NCBI RefSeq assembly: GCF_014199535.1
Contig: NZ_JACHNV010000001.1
Span: 1,240,001 to 1,304,000 of the forward strand
From: Hymenobacter latericoloratus
Lineage (GTDB): Bacteria > Bacteroidota > Bacteroidia > Cytophagales > Hymenobacteraceae
Direction: 5' to 3'
Length of the DNA: 64,000 bases
Shown here: one piece after another, positions 1-6,854 of the stretch
Layout: every line of letters starts with the position of its first letter
Position numbering within the stretch: position 1 is the first letter of the stretch
Position numbers and translations under genes: made by a program
The notes under the pieces: model-generated
What the model was told of the DNA's origin: nothing
Seen by the model: only the letters and a program-made list of their open reading frames with translations
The model's database searches: none

Positions 1-27
1 AGGCCCCGCAATGTGCGGGGCCTTTTC
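1..27. terminator. Rho-independent terminator at window edge
   Basis: A GC-rich hairpin (GGCCCCGC, 5-nt loop, GCGGGGCC) is followed by TTTT on the + strand. It probably ends a + strand gene lying left of the window and may also serve the convergent ggt gene. Confidence 0.6.
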
Positions 28-60
28 TGTTCGTGTATTCTCAAGTCGCGCCAAAAGAGG

Positions 61-1791
61 TTAGTACCCTTGGGCTGAATCATCGCCGCGCGGGTCGGCG
101 CCGCCCTCCAGCTTACCGCCGGGCAGCACCCGAATTGCCTCCACCCGGCCCCAGGGGGCGCGCGGGTTCAGGCGGTAGCCACGGGCCTGCAGTGTGTCCT
201 GGGCGGCGGGCCGCAGGGCGCCTGCTTCCACGTCAATCTGGTCGGGGAGCCACTGGTGGTGGAGGCGGGGGGCGCCTACGGCCTGCTGAGCATTCATGCC
301 GTAATCAACGGTGTTGAGGATGGCCTGCAGTACGCTGGTAATGATGGTGCTGCCGCCGGGCGTACCCACTACTAGGGCCACTTCCTTATTTTTAGTCAGG
401 ATGGCGGGCGTCATGGAGGACAGCATGCGCTTGCCGGGCGCAATGGCGTTGGCCGCGCCGCCTACCAGCCCGTAGGCATTGGGCGTGCCGGGCTTGCTGC
501 TGAAATCATCCATCTCATTGTTGAGCAGAAAGCCGGCCCCGGCTACCACCACCTTGCTGCCATAAGCCCCGTTGAGGGTAGTGGTGCAGCTTACGGCGTT
601 GCCCTGGGCATCCACAATGTTGTAGTGCGTCGTCTGGTCCGACTCGTAAGCGGGCAGGCCCGCGCCGGCCGCTATCTGGGCGCTGGGCGTAGCCCGGTAG
701 GGTAGGGTAGAGGCCATGCGCTGCTTGTTGTAAGGCTTTTCGAGCAGCTGGGCCACCGGCACCCGCCCGAAGTCCGGGTCGCCGAGGTAGGTAGCCCGGT
801 CGGCGTACACGCGACGCTGGGCTTCGGTAATCCAATGCGTGGCCTGGGGCGAGTGCCAGCCGGCTTTGCCCAGGTTGTAAGGCTCCAGCATCTGCAGCAT
901 CTGTAGCAGCGCCACCCCGCCGGAGCTGGGCGGCGGAAAGGTTAGCACCTCGTAGCCCCGGTACTGGCCGTGCAAAGGCGTGCGCCACTTGGGTTGGTAG
1001 TTGGCTAGATCCTGCTTGCTGATGATGCCCTTGCCCCGCTGCATTTCGGCTGCAATCAGGTTGGCCGTTTCGCCTTCGTAGAACCCCGCCCGGCCCTGGT
1101 CGCGGATGCGTTCCAGGGTGCGAGCCAGCTCCGCCTGCACGAAGTTTTCGCCGGCTTTCCATTCGCCCTGGGTGCGGAGTAGGGCGGCGCTCTGGTTTAC
1201 CTTAAGAAACGTGTCGCGGGTGCGGTTCAGGCCGGCGGCTTCTTTTTCCGTCAGCACCACGCCTTTCGCCGCCAGGTCCACGGCGGGCTGCACCACGTCT
1301 TTCCAGGGTAGCTTGCCCAGCTTCTGGTGCAGCTCCACCATGCCCGCCACGGTGCCCGGCACACCCGCCGCTAGGTGGCCCAGGGTGCTGAGGTCCGGAA
1401 TTACGTTGCCCTGCTGGTCCAGGTACATGTCGCGGGTAGCAGCCGCAGGAGCAGTTTCCCGAAAGTCGAGAGCTCCTTCGCGGCCATCGGCCCCGCGGTA
1501 GAGCAGAAAGCCCCCACCCCCAATGTTGCCCGCCACCGGAAACACCACGGCCAGCGCAAACTGCACGGCCACGGCCGCATCGTAGGCATTGCCGCCTTTG
1601 CGCAGAATGTCCACGCCCACCCGCGTAGCCTCGGGGTGCGCCGATACTACCATGGCTTTGTCGGTGATGACGGGGGTAGCGGCTGGCACCGGAGTGGCCA
1701 GCGCGGCGGACGCAGTTGGTGCGGTTGTATTCTGAGCCGTGGAGCAGGCCAGCAGGCCGGCCAGAGCCAGGGGGTAAAAAAAGCGTTTCAT
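61..1791 (-). CDS. ggt: Gamma-glutamyltransferase (lipoprotein)
   Basis: This 576-aa Ntn-hydrolase of the GGT family hydrolyses or transfers the gamma-glutamyl group of glutathione and related peptides outside the cytoplasm. The N-terminus has a lipoprotein signal (LLAC, Cys about residue 16). Family motifs are present: the TTH site where the precursor self-cleaves and the catalytic Thr is exposed (about T387), NNEMDDF, and the SSMTP stretch that binds the substrate carboxylate. Length is normal for the family. A TACCTTTA promoter-like box ends 4 nt before the ATG, so the transcript may be almost leaderless. It stands alone, divergent from the branching-enzyme gene. Confidence 0.93.
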   Translation of the reverse strand: MKRFFYPLALAGLLACSTAQNTTAPTASAALATPVPAATPVITDKAMVVSAHPEATRVGVDILRKGGNAYDAAVAVQFALAVVFPVAGNIGGGGFLLYRGADGREGALDFRETAPAAATRDMYLDQQGNVIPDLSTLGHLAAGVPGTVAGMVELHQKLGKLPWKDVVQPAVDLAAKGVVLTEKEAAGLNRTRDTFLKVNQSAALLRTQGEWKAGENFVQAELARTLERIRDQGRAGFYEGETANLIAAEMQRGKGIISKQDLANYQPKWRTPLHGQYRGYEVLTFPPPSSGGVALLQMLQMLEPYNLGKAGWHSPQATHWITEAQRRVYADRATYLGDPDFGRVPVAQLLEKPYNKQRMASTLPYRATPSAQIAAGAGLPAYESDQTTHYNIVDAQGNAVSCTTTLNGAYGSKVVVAGAGFLLNNEMDDFSSKPGTPNAYGLVGGAANAIAPGKRMLSSMTPAILTKNKEVALVVGTPGGSTIITSVLQAILNTVDYGMNAQQAVGAPRLHHQWLPDQIDVEAGALRPAAQDTLQARGYRLNPRAPWGRVEAIRVLPGGKLEGGADPRGDDSAQGY

Positions 1792-1795
1792 AGGG

Positions 1796-1803
1796 TAAAG
1801 GTA
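1796..1803 (-). promoter_or_regulatory. Putative -7 element of ggt
   Basis: On the minus strand this reads TACCTTTA, one base from the Bacteroidota -7 consensus TAnnTTTG, and sits 4 nt from the ggt ATG. No clear -33 TTG was seen, so this is a motif match only. Confidence 0.35.
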
Positions 1804-2062
1804 AAGCCGCCCGCCGACCTCTCGTTGGTCGCCCGGGGGTAGCAGCCGGCCAGGCAGGCCAACGCCGCCATGCCCCAGCTAAAATTAAAAAAACCGATGC
1901 TGGATAAGCGAAAAACACCGCCTGGCAAGTGTAAGTCGGTCAACCAGGAAAGTGCCCCGGGGCCACCTGAAATTCACGGTCAGCAGGTAAACCCCGCCAT
2001 GCCGCGATGGTTTGCCGTATGAAGCCCGGCTCATCGTCCTACTGCAACTTAAACGAATCCTG

Positions 2063-2070
2063 TAGCTTTG
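2063..2070 (+). promoter_or_regulatory. Putative -7 element of the branching enzyme gene
   Basis: TAGCTTTG matches the Bacteroidota -7 consensus TAnnTTTG. It lies 27 nt before the ATG chosen for the gene, and an upstream TTG that could extend the frame falls inside this box, which argues for the ATG at 2098. Confidence 0.5.
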
Positions 2071-2097
2071 GGCCCGACCGACTTGCTACCCCGTGCT

Positions 2098-4146
2098 ATG
2101 ACTCCAGACCTGCTGACCGCCGCCGACACCGCCGAACCTACCTTGCCGCTCGTGCAGCAAGACCCCTGGCTGATGCCCTATGAGCCCGTACTGCTCCAGC
2201 GCCAGCAGCGCCTGGCCCAGCGCCTCAGCGAAATTATAGCCGAGTGCGGTTCCCTGAGCCGTTTTGCCCAGGCCCATCAGCGCCTCGGCCTCAACCACGA
2301 TAAACGCCGCCGCGGCTACTGGTTTCGAGAGTGGGCGCCGGCCGCCGAAGGAGTATTCCTAGTGGGTGACTTCAACGGCTGGGACCGGCAGGCTACCCCC
2401 CTCACGCGCGGCGAAGATGGAGTGTGGGAAGTGTTCCTGGCCGATAAAGACTACCAGGACCGCCTAACCCACCACTCGCTGTATAAAGTGCACATCGTAA
2501 CTCCGGAGGGTGGCAAAGACCGGCTGCCGGCCATGCTGCGCCGGGCCGTGCAAAACCCCGAAACCAAGGACTTTGCCGCCCAGGTCTGGAAGCCGGAAAC
2601 TTCCTTCGTCTGGACCGATCAGAAGTTTCGGGTGCCAAATTGCGTGCGGGAGCCGTTCATCTACGAGGCCCACGTAGGCATGGCCCTGGAAGAAGGAAAA
2701 GTAGGTTCCTACCTTGAGTTTGCCGAGCAAATCCTACCCCGCATTCAGCAGGAAGGCTACAACTGCCTGCAGCTGATGGCCGTGATGGAGCACCCGTACT
2801 ATGGCTCCTTCGGCTACCATGTGGCTAACTTCTTTGCTGTGTCCTCGCGCTTCGGCACGCCCGAGGAGCTCAAACACCTCATCAACGAGGCCCACAACCG
2901 CGGCATTGCCGTGCTGCTGGATGTGGTGCACTCGCACGCCGTGAAAAACGAGGCCGAGGGCCTGGCCAACTTCGATGGCTCCGGCCACCAGTATTTCCAC
3001 GAAGGCGCCCGCGGCGACCATCCGGGTTGGGACTCCAAGCTCTTCGACTACGGCAAGCCCGAAGTGCAGCAGTTTTTGCTCAGCAACCTGCGCTACTGGC
3101 TGGAAGAGTTCCACTTCGACGGCTTCCGTTTCGATGGCATCACCTCCATGCTCTACCACCACCACGGCGAGGGGGTAGCGTTTGGCTCCTATGACCAGTA
3201 TTTCGGGCCTGATGCCGACGATGACGCCATTCTGTACCTGCAGCTGGCTACTACCCTGGTGCGGGAGGTGAAGCGCAGCGCCTTGCTGATTGCTGAGGAC
3301 ATGAGCGGCATGCCCGGCCTGTGCCGGCCTATTGAGGAAGGCGGCATGGGCTTCGATTATCGGCTGGGCATGGGCATTCCGGACTACTGGATTAAGCTGC
3401 TCAAGCACACCCGCGACGAAGACTGGAACCTGCACGACCTGTGGTACACGCTTACCAACCGCCGGCTGGGCGAGAAAACCGTAGCCTACGCCGAAAGTCA
3501 CGACCAAGCCCTGGTAGGCGACAAAACATTGGCCCATTGGCTGCTGGACAAGGCCATTTATGAGCACATGCACAAAGACGACCCCGACCCGATTGCGGCC
3601 CGGGGCATTGCCTTGCACAAGCTCATTCGGCTCGCTACCCTTAGCTTGGGCGGCGAGGCCTACCTCAACTTTATCGGCAATGAGTTCGGCCACCCCGAGT
3701 GGGTCGATTTTCCGCGGGAGGGCAATGGCTGGAGTCACCACTTCGCCCGCCGCCAGTGGAACCTGGCCGACAACCCCGACCTGAAGTACCAGTTCCTGCT
3801 CCAGTTCGATAAGTCCATGATTAAGCTGGCGAAAACCACCCGCCTGCTGGCCGCTACCCCCGCCCGGGAGCTAAACATCGACTCTTACAATCAGGTCCTC
3901 ATTTTCGAGCGGGGCGGGCTGATTTTCGTGTTCAGCTTCCACGTGGATCGTAGCGTGCCCGACTACCGCTTCTACGTGCCCCACGCCGGCCGCTACCGCA
4001 TCCTACTCAACTCCGACGATGCCGAGTTCGGTGGCTTCACCCGCATCGATAACAACTACATCTACGAAACCTTTGAGGAAGATGGAGCGCACCGGCTCAG
4101 CCTCTACGTCACGAGCCGCACAGTGCTGGTACTAGGTCGGGTATAG
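2098..4146 (+). CDS. glgB: 1,4-alpha-glucan branching enzyme (GH13)
   Basis: A 682-aa enzyme that cuts alpha-1,4-glucan chains and re-attaches them as alpha-1,6 branches during glycogen synthesis. A CBM48-like domain comes first (WAPAAEGVFLVGDFNGW, about residues 75-95), then the GH13 barrel with FRFDG (nucleophile D346), AED (acid/base E400) and ESHDQ (D469), then an all-beta C-terminal domain. The FIYEAHVGM stretch resembles the eukaryote-like GH13_8 branching enzymes (family knowledge). The ATG start is preferred over an in-frame upstream TTG that overlaps the promoter box. With the GT-like gene and the GH31 enzyme nearby it forms an alpha-glucan block. The RAYT unit begins 12 bp after its stop. 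Confidence 0.93.
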   Translation: MTPDLLTAADTAEPTLPLVQQDPWLMPYEPVLLQRQQRLAQRLSEIIAECGSLSRFAQAHQRLGLNHDKRRRGYWFREWAPAAEGVFLVGDFNGWDRQATPLTRGEDGVWEVFLADKDYQDRLTHHSLYKVHIVTPEGGKDRLPAMLRRAVQNPETKDFAAQVWKPETSFVWTDQKFRVPNCVREPFIYEAHVGMALEEGKVGSYLEFAEQILPRIQQEGYNCLQLMAVMEHPYYGSFGYHVANFFAVSSRFGTPEELKHLINEAHNRGIAVLLDVVHSHAVKNEAEGLANFDGSGHQYFHEGARGDHPGWDSKLFDYGKPEVQQFLLSNLRYWLEEFHFDGFRFDGITSMLYHHHGEGVAFGSYDQYFGPDADDDAILYLQLATTLVREVKRSALLIAEDMSGMPGLCRPIEEGGMGFDYRLGMGIPDYWIKLLKHTRDEDWNLHDLWYTLTNRRLGEKTVAYAESHDQALVGDKTLAHWLLDKAIYEHMHKDDPDPIAARGIALHKLIRLATLSLGGEAYLNFIGNEFGHPEWVDFPREGNGWSHHFARRQWNLADNPDLKYQFLLQFDKSMIKLAKTTRLLAATPARELNIDSYNQVLIFERGGLIFVFSFHVDRSVPDYRFYVPHAGRYRILLNSDDAEFGGFTRIDNNYIYETFEEDGAHRLSLYVTSRTVLVLGRV

Positions 4147-4158
4147 CTAGTTGCTAAC

Positions 4159-4256
4159 GTAAAACGGGTCTGGCGGCAGACTTCTGGCCACAGGCCAGGC
4201 GTCTGCCCGCCGGTAAATAAGGCAAGTCTCCCGACTTGCGGCCGCCGCAGGCGGCC
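4159..4256 (+). repeat. Left REP-like inverted-repeat arm
   Basis: It contains three hairpins in a row: 4175-4207 (GGCAGAC ... GTCTGCC with inner CTGGCC/GGCCAG), 4222-4239 (GCAAGTC, 4-nt loop, GACTTGC) and 4240-4256 (GGCCGCC, GCA, GGCGGCC). The right arm repeats the same three in inverted order. Confidence 0.85.
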
Positions 4257-4311
4257 AGCTCGCGTTAGGTTCATCCGCGCTGCATGGGGCCGCTAGCAAT
4301 TCATCCGCAGT

Positions 4312-4854
4312 TTACAACAGCGTAACCGGCAGCAGTGCTTCCAGCCCGGCATATTGGCTGGCGCTGCTGTACAAATAATCCTCGGCCCGGTAGCAAATGC
4401 CAGCGCGCACCGGATTCTGGTGTGTATAGTGCAGCCGTTGCTGTACCATTTCCTCATTTCGCAGTTCAACTCCATGGCTGCGCTGCTGCCATATCTGCGC
4501 AGTGCTGTTGTTAGAATTGAAGCTGCCCTGACTCCGAAATATCCAGTCCAGCCAAGTGCGGCGGCTTTCTTGTTGATTAAGGTGAATGGCTTCAAAAAGC
4601 TGTCGGGAAGTATATTTCTTGAAATCACGCACTATATCAGAAAGTGCTTTTCCGTCCTCGGCCCGACAAATTAAGTGTAGGTGGTTTGTCATTAGGCAAA
4701 AGGCAAATAGCTCCAACCCTTTCCGCTGCTGACAAAAGCGCAGGCTGTCGATGACGATGTCTTTATATAGGGGCCGGGTAAAAATGTCAACCCATTCTAC
4801 CACTGAGAAAGTCAGAAAATAGAGCGCCTGTTGGTCTCGAATAGAATACGCCAT
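4312..4854 (-). CDS. REP-associated tyrosine transposase (Y1, HUH superfamily)
   Basis: A 180-aa protein of the IS200/Y1-transposase fold, RAYT type. Visible motifs are NHLHLI (the HUH metal-binding pair) and RLHYTHQNPVRAG, which carries the candidate catalytic Tyr. RAYT proteins nick single-stranded palindromic DNA and are linked to REP repeats (family knowledge). The frame stays open to 4998, but the ATG giving MAYSIRDQQ is chosen because it gives normal family length. This start codon lies in one arm of a 27-bp hairpin, which may hide it in the mRNA. No stop, frameshift or truncation was seen, so the gene may be active. Confidence 0.85.
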   Translation of the reverse strand: MAYSIRDQQALYFLTFSVVEWVDIFTRPLYKDIVIDSLRFCQQRKGLELFAFCLMTNHLHLICRAEDGKALSDIVRDFKKYTSRQLFEAIHLNQQESRRTWLDWIFRSQGSFNSNNSTAQIWQQRSHGVELRNEEMVQQRLHYTHQNPVRAGICYRAEDYLYSSASQYAGLEALLPVTLL

Positions 4855-4908
4855 AAGGGGAATAGCTTTCAGATAATCGTTGAAAGCTATTCCTCTTATG
4901 GCGTATTC
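4844..4908. repeat. 27-bp-arm hairpin over the RAYT start codon
   Basis: Arms 4844-4870 and 4882-4908 pair at 26 of 27 positions around an 11-nt loop. The RAYT ATG (4852-4854 on the minus strand) is inside one arm. It could control translation or be a DNA substrate of the transposase (inference). Confidence 0.8.
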
Positions 4909-4958
4909 GCAAGGTTGCTGCCGGCTACCTAATGGCTCCTGGCGGCGCGGTACCGGGT

Positions 4959-5056
4959 GGCCGCCGTTGGCGGCCGCAAGTCGGGAGACTTGCCCCATTT
5001 CCCGGCGGGCAGACGCCTGGCCTGCGGCCAGAAGTCTGCCGCCAGACCCGTTTTAC
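4959..5056 (-). repeat. Right REP-like inverted-repeat arm
   Basis: Inverted copy of the left arm with the hairpins 4959-4975, 4976-4993 and 5008-5040. Its outer end overlaps the stop codon of the neighbouring DUF1905 gene. Confidence 0.85.
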
Positions 5057-5535
5057 TGTTTGGTTTTGCGGCCGGATTGGGCTTGTTCCAGGGCATCTTC
5101 AATGCGCTGGGCGCGGGCTTCGGGCTTTTTGGTGCGGGCTACCCGTTGGGCCAGCTCTTTGCGCTGGGTGTAGGGTAGGGCATCAAAGTTTACTTGCAGG
5201 CCGGCCCGCTCCAGGGCGTATTTCAGGTCGTCGGGCAGCTCAATACCGCTGGAGTCGGTGTCGCGCTCCAGCACCACATGTACCGTGTCGGTCCAGGTTT
5301 TGTTGATGGCGTTGCGTACTTCCTTGCGGATGCTGATCATGTGCTGGCCGTCGCCCATGGGCACCAGGTTCAGCCGAATGGGAAAGCCATCGACGGTACC
5401 GCGCACGGGCAACGGGCCCTTGGTGCCGTACACCTCAGATACGCTGAAAGGAACAACCAGGAAAACGCCACTGTCAGCCCCATCCATTTCCATAGGGGCG
5501 TCGAATTCGTGGCGGAGAGGAGTTTCGGTACTCAT
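5053..5535 (-). CDS. DUF1905 / YdeI-OmpD-associated family protein
   Basis: A 160-aa cytoplasmic protein. Residues about 5-95 resemble the DUF1905 beta-barrel domain (HEFDAPMEM, VRGTVDGFPIRLNLVPMGDG, ISIRKEVRNAI). The C-terminal part (LPDDLKYALE, FDALPYTQRKEL, RIEDALEQ) matches the YdeI/OmdA-type bacteriocin-protection family by eye. Biochemical function is not known. Its start overlaps the stop of the upstream GT-like gene by 4 nt, so the two are very likely co-transcribed and translationally coupled. The last codon and stop lie in the right RAYT-unit arm, so the insertion may have changed its terminator. Confidence 0.75.
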   Translation of the reverse strand: MSTETPLRHEFDAPMEMDGADSGVFLVVPFSVSEVYGTKGPLPVRGTVDGFPIRLNLVPMGDGQHMISIRKEVRNAINKTWTDTVHVVLERDTDSSGIELPDDLKYALERAGLQVNFDALPYTQRKELAQRVARTKKPEARAQRIEDALEQAQSGRKTKQ

Positions 5536-6647
5536 GCAGTAGGAGAAAAAAATGGGGAGGGCAGCTGACGAACGGGTAAGCCATTGCCCAATTGGTGCAG
5601 GGTAGTATGTAAAGTTTCCGTATCGGCGGGGTCCAGAACTTGCAGGCGCGGGGCCAAGTAGGCGTAACAGCTCAGGAGCCGCTCAGCCACCTGCTCCGTG
5701 GCGGCCAGCACCACGTCGGCGCGGCGCAGGGCCAGGCGCTCCAGGGCCAGCGCCCAGCCCCGGTCGGCGGGGGTGGTGCGGTCCTGGGCCAGGCTGTGCA
5801 CATGCAATACCAACGGCCGGCCGGTCTGTTGGCGGATTTCCATGGCCGCCAGCCACGTCGTCCAGTCGGCAGCATAAATCACCGAGAAGTCTTCCAGCAG
5901 GGCCCGGCGAGTGGCAAAGCGCGCGTACTGAATCACCTGAAAATTAAGGTCGGCCGCAGCGGGTTGCTCCTCGGCCAGCGAAGCCAGGGCCTCGGGCAGG
6001 GTGGCTAGTTGGGGAGGCGTAACCGGCGGGGGCGTGGGTTCGGTCGTCAGGTCGGCGGCTTCCGTCGCATCGGGCTCCACGGCTTCGCCCGCAAATTCAT
6101 CCTCATTTAGCAGCAGCTCACTGGCCGAAAGCTCCGTAACCGGGGTAGGGTCCGGGGCGGCGGCAGGGGTAGGAAAGTCGGCCGAAGCTTCCATTTGCGC
6201 CGCCGCCGGGCTGGCTTCCGGCAGCACGGCTATCGTCAGATCAACCGGCAGGCTGGCACTAGCAGGGGTAGCGCCCAGGTAAGGCGCCGCCGGCGACTGC
6301 CAGGTGCCATCGGATGCGGCCAGGTAGGAAGTTGGTCCCGAATCCGCCGCTGCAACCTCCGCAGCGCCCAGGTAGGGCGCCGCCGGGCGCTGCCAGGCTC
6401 CGGGCCGCTGGTCGGGGCGCGGGCGCGGAGCTGCCGCCTCGGCTGGCGTCAGCGCGGCCAGGGCCGTAAGGCGCGTAGTGGGAAGGGTTGCGAAGGGCGG
6501 ATGGGGTAGGCGGGGCACCATCACGGAAAGAGGAAGGCGCGGCGCCAGGGCCTGCACCAACGAGCGGATACCGGGCGCGGACAATTCGCCGGTCCGGGGA
6601 GCCTCATCCCAGCCAAGCAACAACACAGAAAACGGAGCGGAAATCAT
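5532..6647 (-). CDS. Glycosyltransferase-like protein, N-terminal half only
   Basis: A 371-aa protein. The start (SVLLLGWDEAP) and the C-terminal part (DFSVIYAADWTTWLAA, RPLVLHVHSLAQDR, RRADVVLAATEQVAERL) line up with the N-terminal Rossmann domain of GT4/glycogen synthase-like enzymes, which read roughly FGWE.PP and VIHAHDW...HVHS. The C-terminal nucleotide-sugar-binding domain is absent, so normal catalysis is unlikely. A long Ala/Pro/Glu-rich insert (about residues 60-210) has an imperfect repeat, WQxPAAPYLGA. The start at MISAPF is preferred over an upstream extension. It is coupled to the DUF1905 gene and faces the GH31 gene. A regulatory or decaying paralogue is my inference. Confidence 0.6.
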   Translation of the reverse strand: MISAPFSVLLLGWDEAPRTGELSAPGIRSLVQALAPRLPLSVMVPRLPHPPFATLPTTRLTALAALTPAEAAAPRPRPDQRPGAWQRPAAPYLGAAEVAAADSGPTSYLAASDGTWQSPAAPYLGATPASASLPVDLTIAVLPEASPAAAQMEASADFPTPAAAPDPTPVTELSASELLLNEDEFAGEAVEPDATEAADLTTEPTPPPVTPPQLATLPEALASLAEEQPAAADLNFQVIQYARFATRRALLEDFSVIYAADWTTWLAAMEIRQQTGRPLVLHVHSLAQDRTTPADRGWALALERLALRRADVVLAATEQVAERLLSCYAYLAPRLQVLDPADTETLHTTLHQLGNGLPVRQLPSPFFSPTA

Positions 6648-6776
6648 ACGGTGGATAAATGAGCGGCGGGCAGCACGAGGTATGGCAAGGTAGAGAAAAA
6701 AGCCGCCCATCGTGCTTTTACGGCAGCTGGCCGAAAACTACGGTTGAGCCGGTTCTACGGTAGCCCGGAACATTTT

Positions 6777-6784
6777 TACCTTTG
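6777..6784 (+). promoter_or_regulatory. Putative -7 element of the GH31 gene
   Basis: TACCTTTG matches TAnnTTTG exactly and lies 70 nt before the preferred ATG. This supports the shorter gene start at 6855, because the box falls inside the upstream extension of the frame. Confidence 0.5.
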
Positions 6785-6854
6785 CCAGCTGTGTAAGGCC
6801 CAGGCCGGCACTCCCAACTGCTGCTTGCCTTCTCTCCCTAGAACCCTACCCCGT

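Larger units (their letters stand above)
1792..2097. other. Divergent intergenic region ggt / branching enzyme
   Basis: About 300 bp between two divergent genes. It holds the candidate promoter boxes listed separately and no convincing open reading frame or long repeat. Confidence 0.6.
4159..5056. mobile_element. RAYT unit bounded by 98-bp inverted repeats
   Basis: Two 98-bp arms (4159-4256 and 4959-5056) are inverted copies with 7 mismatches by hand alignment, and enclose a REP-associated tyrosine transposase gene. Each arm is made of three successive palindromes. The unit sits between glgB and a DUF1905 gene whose stop codon lies inside the right arm. The organisation matches a transposase with REP-type palindromes, but I cannot test for other copies in the genome. 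Confidence 0.75.

Noticed and set aside
2734..3741. Long minus-strand open frame inside glgB
   Set aside because: It is antisense to a gene with all catalytic motifs, and its protein is Val/His-rich without any family pattern, as expected from mirror codons in high-GC DNA.
4855..4998. Longer RAYT protein starting at 4998
   Set aside because: The extension is encoded by the hairpin and inverted arm sequence and exceeds normal family length.
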